53,840 nucleotides of DNA from an uncultured Clostridia bacterium (lineage in GTDB: Bacteria; Bacillota; Clostridia; Oscillospirales; Oscillospiraceae), in assembly GCA_946550725.1 (NCBI GenBank), contig CAMNQX010000014.1, forward strand, positions 1 to 53,840, given 5' to 3'. How positions within the stretch are numbered: position 1 is the first letter of the stretch; each line of letters starts with the position of its first letter. The translations under genes were made by a program, and so were the position numbers. Positions 17,703-25,315 of this stretch are shown one piece after another. Below the pieces are notes generated by a model. It did no database searches and was not told where the DNA came from. It saw only the letters and a program-made list of their open reading frames with translations.

Positions 17703-18087
17703 CTTCCTCGCCCCCCTTTAAGCCGTCCAAAGCCGCCCGGATCGCCTTGGAGAGCCTGGCGATCTGCACAGCTTTATCCACCTTTTTGTACCGCTCCTCT
17801 TTGACAAACGGCCGAAGGGCCAGCAGCAGCGCGGCTTTTTCGTTGCTGGGGTCCTGATAGGCCGAGATCGCCTTCATCCCCATCTCCAAAAGCCTGGGGT
17901 CGAGGTTCAGCCCGGAGAGGGAAGCGCCACTGTCGGATACCGGCTCGAACTCCGCCGTCTGCGCCTGCTCCGGGGGCAGGGAAGGGGAGGAAGAGCCGCC
18001 CCCCAGAGATTGCGCCAGCGACATGATCTGCTGCATCGCCTGCGGGTTGTTCAGGATCGACCCCAGCTTTTCTTCAAATTCAGCCAT
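17695..18087 (-). CDS. Hypothetical protein of a three-gene cluster
   Basis: The 130-residue protein starts at an ATG preceded by GGGAGG. The N-terminal part (EEKLGSILNNPQAMQQIMSL) resembles the repeated short helices of its upstream neighbour, which has a similar LSDPKALSALL phrase. A Ser/Gln/Ala-rich linker follows, then a basic helical C-terminus (LRPFVKEERYKKVDKAVQIA). It is probably cytoplasmic. The shared SILNNPQ/LLSDPK helix suggests the two proteins are related or interact, but no function can be assigned. Confidence 0.7.
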   Translation of the reverse strand: MAEFEEKLGSILNNPQAMQQIMSLAQSLGGGSSSPSLPPEQAQTAEFEPVSDSGASLSGLNLDPRLLEMGMKAISAYQDPSNEKAALLLALRPFVKEERYKKVDKAVQIARLSKAIRAALDGLKGGEEGV

Positions 18088-18125
18088 AGCAGCCTCCCTC
18101 CCCCGGGGACGGCGGCGTCAATACG

Positions 18126-18401
18126 TCACCGCTTTCCCTTTTTCTCCAGCGCGGCGATGGCCGCCTGGCCATCCGCGCTGCCGGACACCTGCTTCAGGAT
18201 GTGGTTCAACGCCTCCGGACTGCCGGAGATGGCCGCCTGGGCGGCGGTCTGCAGCTGCCCCTGGCCCATCTGCTGCAGCAGGGCGGCGACGGTCTGCGCC
18301 TCCTTGCTCCCCAACAGCGCGGAGAGGGCCTTGGGGTCGGAGAGCAGGGCCGCGGCCTGAGGGTCCTGCTTTAGGGAATCTAACGCCTCTTGCTTTGCCA
18401 T
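18126..18401 (-). CDS. Small helical hypothetical protein, first of a three-gene cluster
   Basis: The protein has 91 residues from ATG 18401, preceded by GAAAGGGG at a good distance; the in-frame ATG at 18419 overlaps that ribosome site. It is Ala/Gln/Leu-rich and almost wholly helical (QDPQAAALLSDPKALSALLG, EAQTVAALLQQMGQGQ). No known domain is recognised. It is divergent from the metallophosphoesterase gene, with about 60 bases between their starts. Confidence 0.68.
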   Translation of the reverse strand: MAKQEALDSLKQDPQAAALLSDPKALSALLGSKEAQTVAALLQQMGQGQLQTAAQAAISGSPEALNHILKQVSGSADGQAAIAALEKKGKR

Positions 18402-18459
18402 AACGATCGCCCCTTTCAAACCCAGTATATGTGACTTTTTAAGGATGGTGACTCACAAT

Positions 18460-18921
18460 ATGCGGATCTTGGTAGTTTCTGATTCTCACGGCCGTGTCGG
18501 CCCCATGCAGGACATGGTGGAGCGGTACGTCCCCGACGCAGTGTTTCATCTGGGCGATGTGGTGCGGGACGGGGCGAAGCTGGCGGAGCTGTACCCGAAG
18601 CTGCCCTTTTACCGGGTGGCGGGCAACTGCGACTGGAGCAACCCCGGCCTGCCCCTGGAGGACGTGGCGCGGCTGGACGGAAAGACGATCTTTTATATGC
18701 ACGGCCACACCCAGAATGTGAAGCTGGGCGTAGGGCAGGCGGTGCGCGCCGCCCGGGATATCCAGGCGGACGTTTTGCTCTTTGGCCACACCCACCGGGC
18801 CATTCAGGAGGAGTACGACGGCCTGCTGGCGGTCAATCCCGGTGCGGCCCAGGACGGCCATGGCGCGCTGCTGACCTGGGAAAAGGGTGGGGCGGTCACC
18901 TGTATTCCCTTGTCGCTCTAG
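18460..18921 (+). CDS. YfcE/MJ0936-family metallophosphoesterase
   Basis: The 153-residue protein carries the calcineurin-like phosphoesterase motifs in order: VVSDSHG (metal Asp and His), FHLGDVVRD (GDxx), VAGNCDW (GNCD), MHGHT and LLFGHTHRA. The domain order and length fit the small YfcE family of Mn-dependent phosphodiesterases. The natural substrate is generally unknown. ATG 18460 gives the domain at its usual N-terminus; ATG 18445 in frame would add five residues and overlaps the AAGGA site. Confidence 0.88.
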   Translation: MRILVVSDSHGRVGPMQDMVERYVPDAVFHLGDVVRDGAKLAELYPKLPFYRVAGNCDWSNPGLPLEDVARLDGKTIFYMHGHTQNVKLGVGQAVRAARDIQADVLLFGHTHRAIQEEYDGLLAVNPGAAQDGHGALLTWEKGGAVTCIPLSL

Positions 18922-18957
18922 GGCTGGGGAGGATTCCAAGAAAATTGAAAAAAGGGG

Positions 18958-18986
18958 TTGCAAGAACGGAAGAAGTGTGGTAGAAT
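18958..18986 (+). promoter_or_regulatory. Promoter of tRNA-Pro
   Basis: TTGCAA (18958-18963), a 17-base spacer and TAGAAT (18981-18986) lie 28 bases before the tRNA. Confidence 0.75.
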
Positions 18987-19014
18987 ACTAAAGTTCCTAC
19001 GGGAAAAGAGAATA

Positions 19015-19092
19015 TCCGGGTGTGGCGAAGTTTGGTATCGCGCTTGACTGGGGGTCAAGAGGCCGTGGGTTCAAGTCCCGCCACTCGGACCA
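19015..19092 (+). tRNA. tRNA-Pro (anticodon GGG), CCA encoded
   Basis: A full cloverleaf can be folded. The acceptor stem is TCCGGGT with ACTCGGA; the anticodon stem is CTTGA/TCAAG around the loop CTGGGGG, giving anticodon GGG (reads CCC, proline); the T arm is GTGGG-TTCAAGT-CCCGC. The 3' CCA is genomic. Its own promoter and terminator flank it, so it is a single-gene unit. Confidence 0.95.
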
Positions 19093-19127
19093 AAAATCCT
19101 TGAAATCTTGCGATTTCAAGGATTTTT
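19093..19127 (+). terminator. Intrinsic terminator after tRNA-Pro
   Basis: AAAAATCCTTGAAATC and its complement form a long perfect stem around a TTGC loop, followed by TTTTTCTTT, immediately after the CCA end. Confidence 0.9.
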
Positions 19128-19278
19128 CTTTGCCCTTTCTGGGGCGGCTATCAATTCTGACCCAAACCTGACCCAGAAGGGAAAATGGGGGCAAATAGCT
19201 GTGAGAGAAATTATCGCAGCCAAGCTGACAGCGAAGGATGATCAATATGTTGCGCCTTGGCTGATAATCATGATAGGG
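19128..19278. other. Gap of about 150 bases with no supported gene
   Basis: No coding frame, tRNA or clear promoter was found here. A degenerate direct repeat (CTGACCCAAAC / CTGACCCAGAA near 19157-19176) is the only visible pattern. Confidence 0.5.
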
Positions 19279-19312
19279 GAAAGCCCCACGGCCTTGCGGC
19301 CGTGGGGCTTTC
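19279..19312 (-). terminator. Hairpin terminator at the end of the sialidase operon
   Basis: GAAAGCCCCACGGCC pairs perfectly with GGCCGTGGGGCTTTC around a four-base loop, 41 bases beyond the sialidase stop. The T-run is only three bases, so it is a strong stem with a weak tail. Confidence 0.7.
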
Positions 19313-19352
19313 ACAGGAAGGATGTTTGCGCCTGTAAAGACGCTGAGATGGG

Positions 19353-22300
19353 TTACTTCAAAAGGGCGGTGAACCGATCGAGCATCACCGCGACTTCCGC
19401 GCGGGTGACGTTAGCGGTGGGATCAAGGACGCTGCCGCCCTTGCCCTCCAGGATGCCCTTGGCCACGCACCAGGCCACGCCGTTCACGGCCCAATCGCCG
19501 GTCACGTCGCCATCGGAGAACGTCTCCAGGGTCTTGGCGTCAGAAGCGGTGTCCAGGCCGGCGAACTTGGCATACCGGGCCAGCATCACCGCCAGCTCCT
19601 GACGGGTGATGACCCGGTCGGGAGCGAAGGTGTCATCGGACACGCCGGTGACCACGCCGTTCTTCGCGGCCCAGGCCACAGCGTTGGCGTACCAGGCGCC
19701 CTCGGCCACGTCGGCGAAGGCCGCGTCCTCCTGCTCCTCGCTGCCGGCCAAACGGTACAGGACTTCCGCCAGGGAGCTGCGGGTCATGGGGGCGGTGGGA
19801 TCAAACTTATTTTCGCCCACGCCCTTTACCAGGCCCTGAGCCGCCACAGCGGCTACCGCCTTGGCGTACCAGGCATTCTCAGCCACGTCCACGAAGGAGA
19901 CAGCGGGGGTGTCGGTCAGCGGCACATCAGGCTCCTTCAGCTCTTCGTCAGTGGGATTGCTGGGGGCGGGACGGGAGGAACCGCCGCTGCCGGAGCCGCC
20001 GCTACTGGAACCACCGCCGGTGCTGACAGGCCGGAAGGCGGCCACCAGGGCCAGGTCGTGATCGGGCATGACCTTGTCCGTGGGCATCCCGGTCCAGCCG
20101 GTGAAGATGTAGCCCGCCCGGACGGGGTCGGTCATGGGCACGATGATCTCGCCGGGGTAGTAGCTCTGGACGGCCAGCAGCTCGTCCTGGACGGTGTAGG
20201 TGACCAGATAGCGGGTGATGTTGCCCTCGCGCAGCTGGCCGTAGACCTCCTGGGCGGCGGCGTTGATCTGGGCCAGCGCCTCCTGGGCGTCAGCCTCGGC
20301 GTCATACGTTCCGGCCAGGGCCAGAACGTCGGCGTAGTCCGCCTTGTCCATCCCGGCGGCCCGGATCAGAGCCGTCAGACCGTCGGCGGACACGGTGTAG
20401 GTGGTGGTGTCCGGGGAGGTAAAGGCGGAGAACAGCTTCAACGTGTCCGGCTCGCTCTGCATCCTCCAGCCGCCGCTGAAGCCCAGGTAGCTGTCGCCGT
20501 TCTTGATGTGCCAGACCCCCTCGCCCTGGTAGGTAAGGGAGAAGACGGTGGACTCGTCCTTCAGGTCCAGCTGACTCTCCCGCACGGCATTCGTTGTGGA
20601 GAGGTACTTGTCTCCGGTGGAGCGGATGGTGTAGCCCTCATCGGTCTTGGTGAAGGTCCACTCGTGGTTGGCCGGTATGACCCCGGTCATGGTCTTTCCG
20701 TCCAGGGTCACCCGGTAATGGTCGGTGCGGGTCCCGCTGTTGTGCATCACGCGGGATTCCACGCCGTTGCGCTCGGCATAGATCACGTAGTTGCCGTCAG
20801 CCAGGGTCTCCGTCTCGGTCAGCAGATAGCCGCTCACGCCGGGGGTGACCACGGTGGTGACGCTGTCCACATACTGTTCGGGAAGGATCAGCTCCCCGCT
20901 CTCAGGCTGCACCATCACGGGGATGGTGGCGGTGCGGGTCAGGGCGCCCTTGGTGACGGACACGGTGACGGTGGTCTTGCCCGCGCCCACGGCGGTGATG
21001 ACGCCGTCGGCCACGGTGACCACGGACTCGTCGGCGGAGGTCCAGACCACGTCCGCGTCCTCAGGCGTATACTCCGCCTCCACAGTCCGCTTCCCGCCGA
21101 AGTTCAGGTCGATGAGGGAGCTGTCTACCTTGAGGGTGACGGACTCGGTGGGCTTCGCCGCCGTCAGGAGCCAGCCCTCGCCCAGCAGGTCGGCGGCGGT
21201 GAACGTCACAAAGCGCATGGCCATGACGCCCTTGGCGGGGTTGGTGGTGTCGTCCTGCTCATAGAGCACCGCGAAGCCCTCGTTGTTGGGCAGCTGGGTC
21301 AGGCAGGAGTAATTGTAGCGGCCGGGGAAGCGGATGGCGTCGCCGTTGAGCCAGGTGACGGTCTGTCCGGCGTCGTCGTTGACATAGCCGATGCGGATCA
21401 CGCCGCTGCTGCGGTAGCTCTCCTTGGCGTAGGAGGCCAGGATCACGTGCTCATAGGTCTTGTTGTCCGGGCTGACCAATACGCCGTCCACATTGATGAA
21501 GGACACCATGTCGTTGCCGCAGTAGGCCAGGGCATTGTCCAGCTTGGACGCGCCCCAGGTGACGCCGCCGTCGGTGCTGTCGGCGTAGCGGATGTAGTTT
21601 TTGTCGTTCCGGGAGTACATCCGCAGATCGCCGTTGGGCAGGTGGACGATCTGGGACTCGCTGGCCTTGCCGGTGGTATCGCTGGTATCGGTGCGGCTGC
21701 CCCGGGTCCAGGTCTTACCGCCGTCGTCGGAATAGACGGTGCTGGCCCGCTCTGACCCGGTGGCGTTGTCATAGAGCTGGAACATCAGGCGCTCTTTGCC
21801 GTCCGCCAGGGTGACGGTGGTGCCCCGGCCGGGGCACACGGCGGTGAAGCGCTCTCCGTCGTTCTTCACGTTCAGCAGCCTCGGCTCGCTCCACACCAGG
21901 CGGCCGCTCTGCTCGTCCACCTGGGCGCTGCGGGCCATGATGTAGAAGGTGCAGAAGACCTTCCATTCAGACTGCATATAGAAGACGTTGTTCTGGACAT
22001 AGTGGCTGCTGTCCTTCTGGCGGCACAGCACGGGCTTCATGCCCCCGTCCTCATAGTCATACCAGAGGTCCAGGAAGGCGTCCACATAGTAGCCGGTCTC
22101 GGCGCCGCCGCTGCGGGCGCAGATGGGATACACGCCAATGGACTTGCCGTCCTTCTGAGCGGTCTTGGAGGGCTGGGCGTTCAGGTCCACACAGTAGGTG
22201 TAATCGGCGGCGTTGCCGGAGGCGTTCCCGTCCGCCACACCATGGCTGAGCAGCAGGCGGTCCTGGTCGTCAAAGCCGGTGCTTGCGACGATCTTGTTCC

Positions 22301-24341
22301 CGCCGGCGTTGCCGCCATAGGAGGGAAGCATATCCACCAGCATCCAGAGCGTCCCGCTGCCGTCCACAGTCAGGGCCGGGTCGATGAAGGAGGCGCTGGC
22401 GGTCTTGCTGGTGCCGGGATAGTAGGTCGGCCCTTGGATGGGCGCGAAGTCGGCGAAGTAGTTGACGATCTCCCAATCCCAGGTCGCGCCGCCGTCCTTG
22501 GAGACGGAGACGATGGTGTCCAGGTTGTTGGGGGAGTCGTTGGTGTTGGTCCAGCGGGCGTCGGAGGCCGCCACGATCCAGCCGTTGTCCAGGGTGACCA
22601 GGGCGGGGATGCGGAAGTAGCTGTTCACGTCCGCGTCGCTCATAGGCTCGCTGCTGCCGGTGCCGCTGAGCTTGTCGCTGGGCATGGTGTACTCGCCCGT
22701 GGGCTGGTCGGCGGGAGCGGCGGGCTTTTCAGGATCGGGCGGCGTGGGGGGATCGGGCTCGTCCGGCTCCTCGCCGCAGGTGGCGGAGATGCTCAGGGAA
22801 CCCACGTTGCCGTTAAAGCGCACGCCGGAGTTGACCTCGGCGTTCGGGAGGGTCCAGCTCTCGCCGTTCCAGAAGAACCAGGCGGTGGGCAGGGCCGTGG
22901 TGACCATCGTGTGCGTGACGCCGGTCTTGGTGTTGAGCTGGTTCAGGTAATAAGCCAGGTCATGGGCCGGAGTCACCGGGCAGACCCACTTGCAGGTGTC
23001 CGTCAGATACCCGGTGTTGTTGGCCTGGATGTCGCCCACGGTAAAGGCCGCGGCGGTCTCCGCCTGGCTCCACCAGTGGTCGGTGCAGTCCGGGTCCTGG
23101 TCCACGTGCTTTTGGCAGAGGACCTCCACCTGGTATAGGGTCGCGTTGCCCACGGCGGGCTTGGTGGTGGGCTTGTCGTCCTCAGGCGGCGTGGGGGGAT
23201 CAGGCTCGTCAGGCCCTTCGGCGCAGGTGACCTTGATCTCCAGAGTGCCTTCCCGGAACTGTCCGCTGGAGAAACGCACGTTGGGGTTGGCCTCCTCCGT
23301 CTTGAGGAGCGTCCAGCCCGCCGTGGCGTTCCAGTAGTAGTAAGCCACAGGGATCGTTTCTTCCGTGGTGACCGCCCGGTGGCCCGGAGACACGGCGTCC
23401 ACCTTCGCCACACATTCCGCCAGCGTGTAAGCGGGGGTGACCGGGCAGATATAGGGGTACTCCTCGGCGGTGCCGTTGTTCAGGTCGTTCACCCGAGGCT
23501 CGCCTACCGTGAACTGGTCGGGGGAGGAGTAGGCCCAGCCCACTGTGCTGGGGAAGGTCCAGTAGTGAGCGTGATCCACCTCGCACATGATCTCCACCTG
23601 GTAAAGATCGTGGTCGGCGTCGATGGTGGGCTTGTCGGTGGGTCCCTCCGGCGCGGGAGGCTCGGTGGGGTCGGGGTCCACAGGATCGGGGTTCTCGACC
23701 TCCTCGATGACCACTTTGGCAGCGTGGGCAAAGAAGCTGTTTTCTGTGCCGGGATAAAGCACATACCACGAACTGTCTTGCGCGGACTGGGAGGCAATCA
23801 GGTACTCACCGCCGTCCTCCAACGCATCTAGCCCGGAAAGCCGGACGTAGCCGGGAATGTCGCCGGCGGCATCACCTTCCGCCGCTTGACGGAACAAGGC
23901 AAAATCGCTCTGGCCCGTCGCTACTGCGGTGGGCTTTGTCCGGTCAAAACGCAACTGAAGTTTAGCCGTCTGATTATAGAAATACAGCCAACTACCGTTG
24001 CTTTCGAAGCGGAACCAATCGGGTGCATCATCCGCCTTCAAAGAAAGCGTAACGTTGGCACTTCCGGTTTGATTCGGATTGCCCGCCGAAACGTTGTGAT
24101 TCAGATACAATTCTTCGGTAGTGCTCTTGATCACATAGGTATTCTCGCCCTCGCCAGCTGTAAAGGTATACAGCGCGTTGCTCAGGTCTACCTTCTCACC
24201 GTCATAGTTCGCGTCGGTGCCCAGCTGGGCCTTGGCAACGGAGGTGCTCCCCGCCGCAAACGCCGCCAGGGGCAGGCAGCTCAGCAGCATCGCCGCGACC
24301 AACAAACCGGCCAGACGCCGGGTCCATCGTTTCATTTTCAT
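19353..24341 (-). CDS. SLH-anchored exo-alpha-sialidase (GH33-type), 1662 residues
   Basis: Sialidases remove terminal sialic acid from glycans. Layout: signal peptide (LLVAAMLLSCLPLAAFAA); N-terminal beta-rich region to ~225; two copies of an unknown Cys/His/Trp-rich module (~240-385, 395-530); sialidase propeller ~555-1050. The propeller has the FRIP motif (SYFRIPALVTL), the acid Asp region AASDARW, Asp-boxes (SKDGGATWDW, SDDGGKTW, STDGGVTW), an arginine in RMYSRND, and the Tyr/Glu block YSCLTQLPNNEGFAVLYE. A Big_2-type Ig domain, a lectin-like region, an InlB-type repeat (GYIFTGW) and a Gly/Ser linker lead to three SLH domains (~1480-1662). The key catalytic motifs look intact, so activity is likely. 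ATG 24341 follows AAAGGAC. It is last in a four-gene operon. Confidence 0.92.
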   Translation of the reverse strand: MKMKRWTRRLAGLLVAAMLLSCLPLAAFAAGSTSVAKAQLGTDANYDGEKVDLSNALYTFTAGEGENTYVIKSTTEELYLNHNVSAGNPNQTGSANVTLSLKADDAPDWFRFESNGSWLYFYNQTAKLQLRFDRTKPTAVATGQSDFALFRQAAEGDAAGDIPGYVRLSGLDALEDGGEYLIASQSAQDSSWYVLYPGTENSFFAHAAKVVIEEVENPDPVDPDPTEPPAPEGPTDKPTIDADHDLYQVEIMCEVDHAHYWTFPSTVGWAYSSPDQFTVGEPRVNDLNNGTAEEYPYICPVTPAYTLAECVAKVDAVSPGHRAVTTEETIPVAYYYWNATAGWTLLKTEEANPNVRFSSGQFREGTLEIKVTCAEGPDEPDPPTPPEDDKPTTKPAVGNATLYQVEVLCQKHVDQDPDCTDHWWSQAETAAAFTVGDIQANNTGYLTDTCKWVCPVTPAHDLAYYLNQLNTKTGVTHTMVTTALPTAWFFWNGESWTLPNAEVNSGVRFNGNVGSLSISATCGEEPDEPDPPTPPDPEKPAAPADQPTGEYTMPSDKLSGTGSSEPMSDADVNSYFRIPALVTLDNGWIVAASDARWTNTNDSPNNLDTIVSVSKDGGATWDWEIVNYFADFAPIQGPTYYPGTSKTASASFIDPALTVDGSGTLWMLVDMLPSYGGNAGGNKIVASTGFDDQDRLLLSHGVADGNASGNAADYTYCVDLNAQPSKTAQKDGKSIGVYPICARSGGAETGYYVDAFLDLWYDYEDGGMKPVLCRQKDSSHYVQNNVFYMQSEWKVFCTFYIMARSAQVDEQSGRLVWSEPRLLNVKNDGERFTAVCPGRGTTVTLADGKERLMFQLYDNATGSERASTVYSDDGGKTWTRGSRTDTSDTTGKASESQIVHLPNGDLRMYSRNDKNYIRYADSTDGGVTWGASKLDNALAYCGNDMVSFINVDGVLVSPDNKTYEHVILASYAKESYRSSGVIRIGYVNDDAGQTVTWLNGDAIRFPGRYNYSCLTQLPNNEGFAVLYEQDDTTNPAKGVMAMRFVTFTAADLLGEGWLLTAAKPTESVTLKVDSSLIDLNFGGKRTVEAEYTPEDADVVWTSADESVVTVADGVITAVGAGKTTVTVSVTKGALTRTATIPVMVQPESGELILPEQYVDSVTTVVTPGVSGYLLTETETLADGNYVIYAERNGVESRVMHNSGTRTDHYRVTLDGKTMTGVIPANHEWTFTKTDEGYTIRSTGDKYLSTTNAVRESQLDLKDESTVFSLTYQGEGVWHIKNGDSYLGFSGGWRMQSEPDTLKLFSAFTSPDTTTYTVSADGLTALIRAAGMDKADYADVLALAGTYDAEADAQEALAQINAAAQEVYGQLREGNITRYLVTYTVQDELLAVQSYYPGEIIVPMTDPVRAGYIFTGWTGMPTDKVMPDHDLALVAAFRPVSTGGGSSSGGSGSGGSSRPAPSNPTDEELKEPDVPLTDTPAVSFVDVAENAWYAKAVAAVAAQGLVKGVGENKFDPTAPMTRSSLAEVLYRLAGSEEQEDAAFADVAEGAWYANAVAWAAKNGVVTGVSDDTFAPDRVITRQELAVMLARYAKFAGLDTASDAKTLETFSDGDVTGDWAVNGVAWCVAKGILEGKGGSVLDPTANVTRAEVAVMLDRFTALLK

Positions 24342-24362
24342 AGTATCTGTCCTTTCCCGTGT

Positions 24363-24385
24363 GGCCCTCCGGGACCCGGAGGGCC
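24363..24385 (-). other. Intercistronic hairpin before the sialidase gene
   Basis: GGCCCTCCGG and CCGGAGGGCC form a perfect 10-bp stem with a 3-base loop in the 50-base gap between two operon genes. There is no T-tract on either strand, so it looks like an mRNA stability or processing element rather than a terminator. Confidence 0.5.
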
Positions 24386-24391
24386 TTGTGT

Positions 24392-25285
24392 TCAGACATT
24401 CGGGTCAAACTGCACAGGGTTATTTTCCGCCAGGGTGGCGTAGAGGCCGTCCAGCGCCTCCGCGCGCAGCCAGGTGTCCAGCGCGGTGGACCGCGCCTCG
24501 TCGAAGGTGGGCATTTGGGTGGCGGTCTCCACCAGGGTGACCCGCCGCGCCGCCCCCTCCGGGGACTGGTAGTCCATGGTGTCCCCCGGCTGGGCGGAGT
24601 AGAGGAAGTCGGAGAGGGTAGCGTCGCTGTTCTCCAGATTCCGCAGGGTGGTCCGCTCCGCCGTCACCGTGGCGCTTTCGCCGTTTTCCTCCACCTGGTA
24701 GGTGATGGAATCCAGCTGCCGGAAGGCGTCGGGGTGGGCGTTGAAATAGTCCTTCGCCTGCGCCTCCATCCCCTTGTCGGCATGGCTTGCCAGGTATGCC
24801 ACGATGTCCGCGTCCAGCTCGGCCTCCAGATAGCGGAAGTAGCTGGCTGGGGTGAAGCTGGTCACGCCGTACACCGTCTGCCCGTCGGCGATCTTGGCGG
24901 CGCGGATGGTGTTTTCCTGCTCCACGCGCAGCAGCAGGGCGGCGTAGTCGAAGCGGTCGCACAGTCCCAGGCGGCTGCCCAGGTAGAACTTGGCGTCCAC
25001 CAGGCCGATGTACTCCTTGGTGTAGTCGTCCGCGTCCCGGCCATCCGGGACGCTGTCCTTTACCAGTTCGCGGAAGAAGTCAACCTCCTCCTGGCTCACC
25101 GTCCGGGAGTAGCCCCGGTAGGAGGTTAGTTCTTCCAGCAGGCCGCCGGAGGAGGAATGTCCTCCCCTCCAAAGCACCGCCAAGAGGACGGCTACGGCCA
25201 CCACTGCCGCGCCCAGAAGGGTCCACAGCAGGACCCTCTTGCGGGGCAGGGGCTTTTTGTTGGGTTTTTGCGTCTTGTTTGCCAT
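24392..25285 (-). CDS. Single-pass membrane protein, SurA/foldase-like shape
   Basis: The 297-residue protein has a basic cytoplasmic N-terminus (KTQKPNKKPLPRKRV), one membrane helix (LLWTLLGAAVVAVAVLLAVLW) and a helical extracytoplasmic part. The C-terminal third (VTLVETATQMPTFDEARSTA, LRAEALDGLYATLAENNPVQ) resembles the tail helices of SurA/PrsA-type foldases, but no PPIase domain is visible between them. It sits between two exported proteins in one operon, so a role in folding or release of those large proteins is a reasonable guess. The foldase resemblance is my impression, not a proven match. Confidence 0.7.
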   Translation of the reverse strand: MANKTQKPNKKPLPRKRVLLWTLLGAAVVAVAVLLAVLWRGGHSSSGGLLEELTSYRGYSRTVSQEEVDFFRELVKDSVPDGRDADDYTKEYIGLVDAKFYLGSRLGLCDRFDYAALLLRVEQENTIRAAKIADGQTVYGVTSFTPASYFRYLEAELDADIVAYLASHADKGMEAQAKDYFNAHPDAFRQLDSITYQVEENGESATVTAERTTLRNLENSDATLSDFLYSAQPGDTMDYQSPEGAARRVTLVETATQMPTFDEARSTALDTWLRAEALDGLYATLAENNPVQFDPNV

Positions 25286-25315
25286 AGCGCGTCCTCTCTT
25301 TCGGCGGTGTCAGGT

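Noticed and set aside
18997-19314. 105-codon minus-strand frame over tRNA-Pro containing EWRDLNPRPLDPQ
   Set aside because: This phrase is the antisense translation of a tRNA gene, a well-known false protein in databases.
19015-19352. tRNA-Pro end considered as an integration (att) site for the surface locus
   Set aside because: No integrase gene and no repeat of the tRNA 3' end was seen at the other side of the locus within the window.
20058-23138. Two long plus-strand frames (565 and 378 codons) inside the sialidase gene
   Set aside because: Gly/Val/His-rich shadows opposite the sialidase motifs; no independent evidence of coding.
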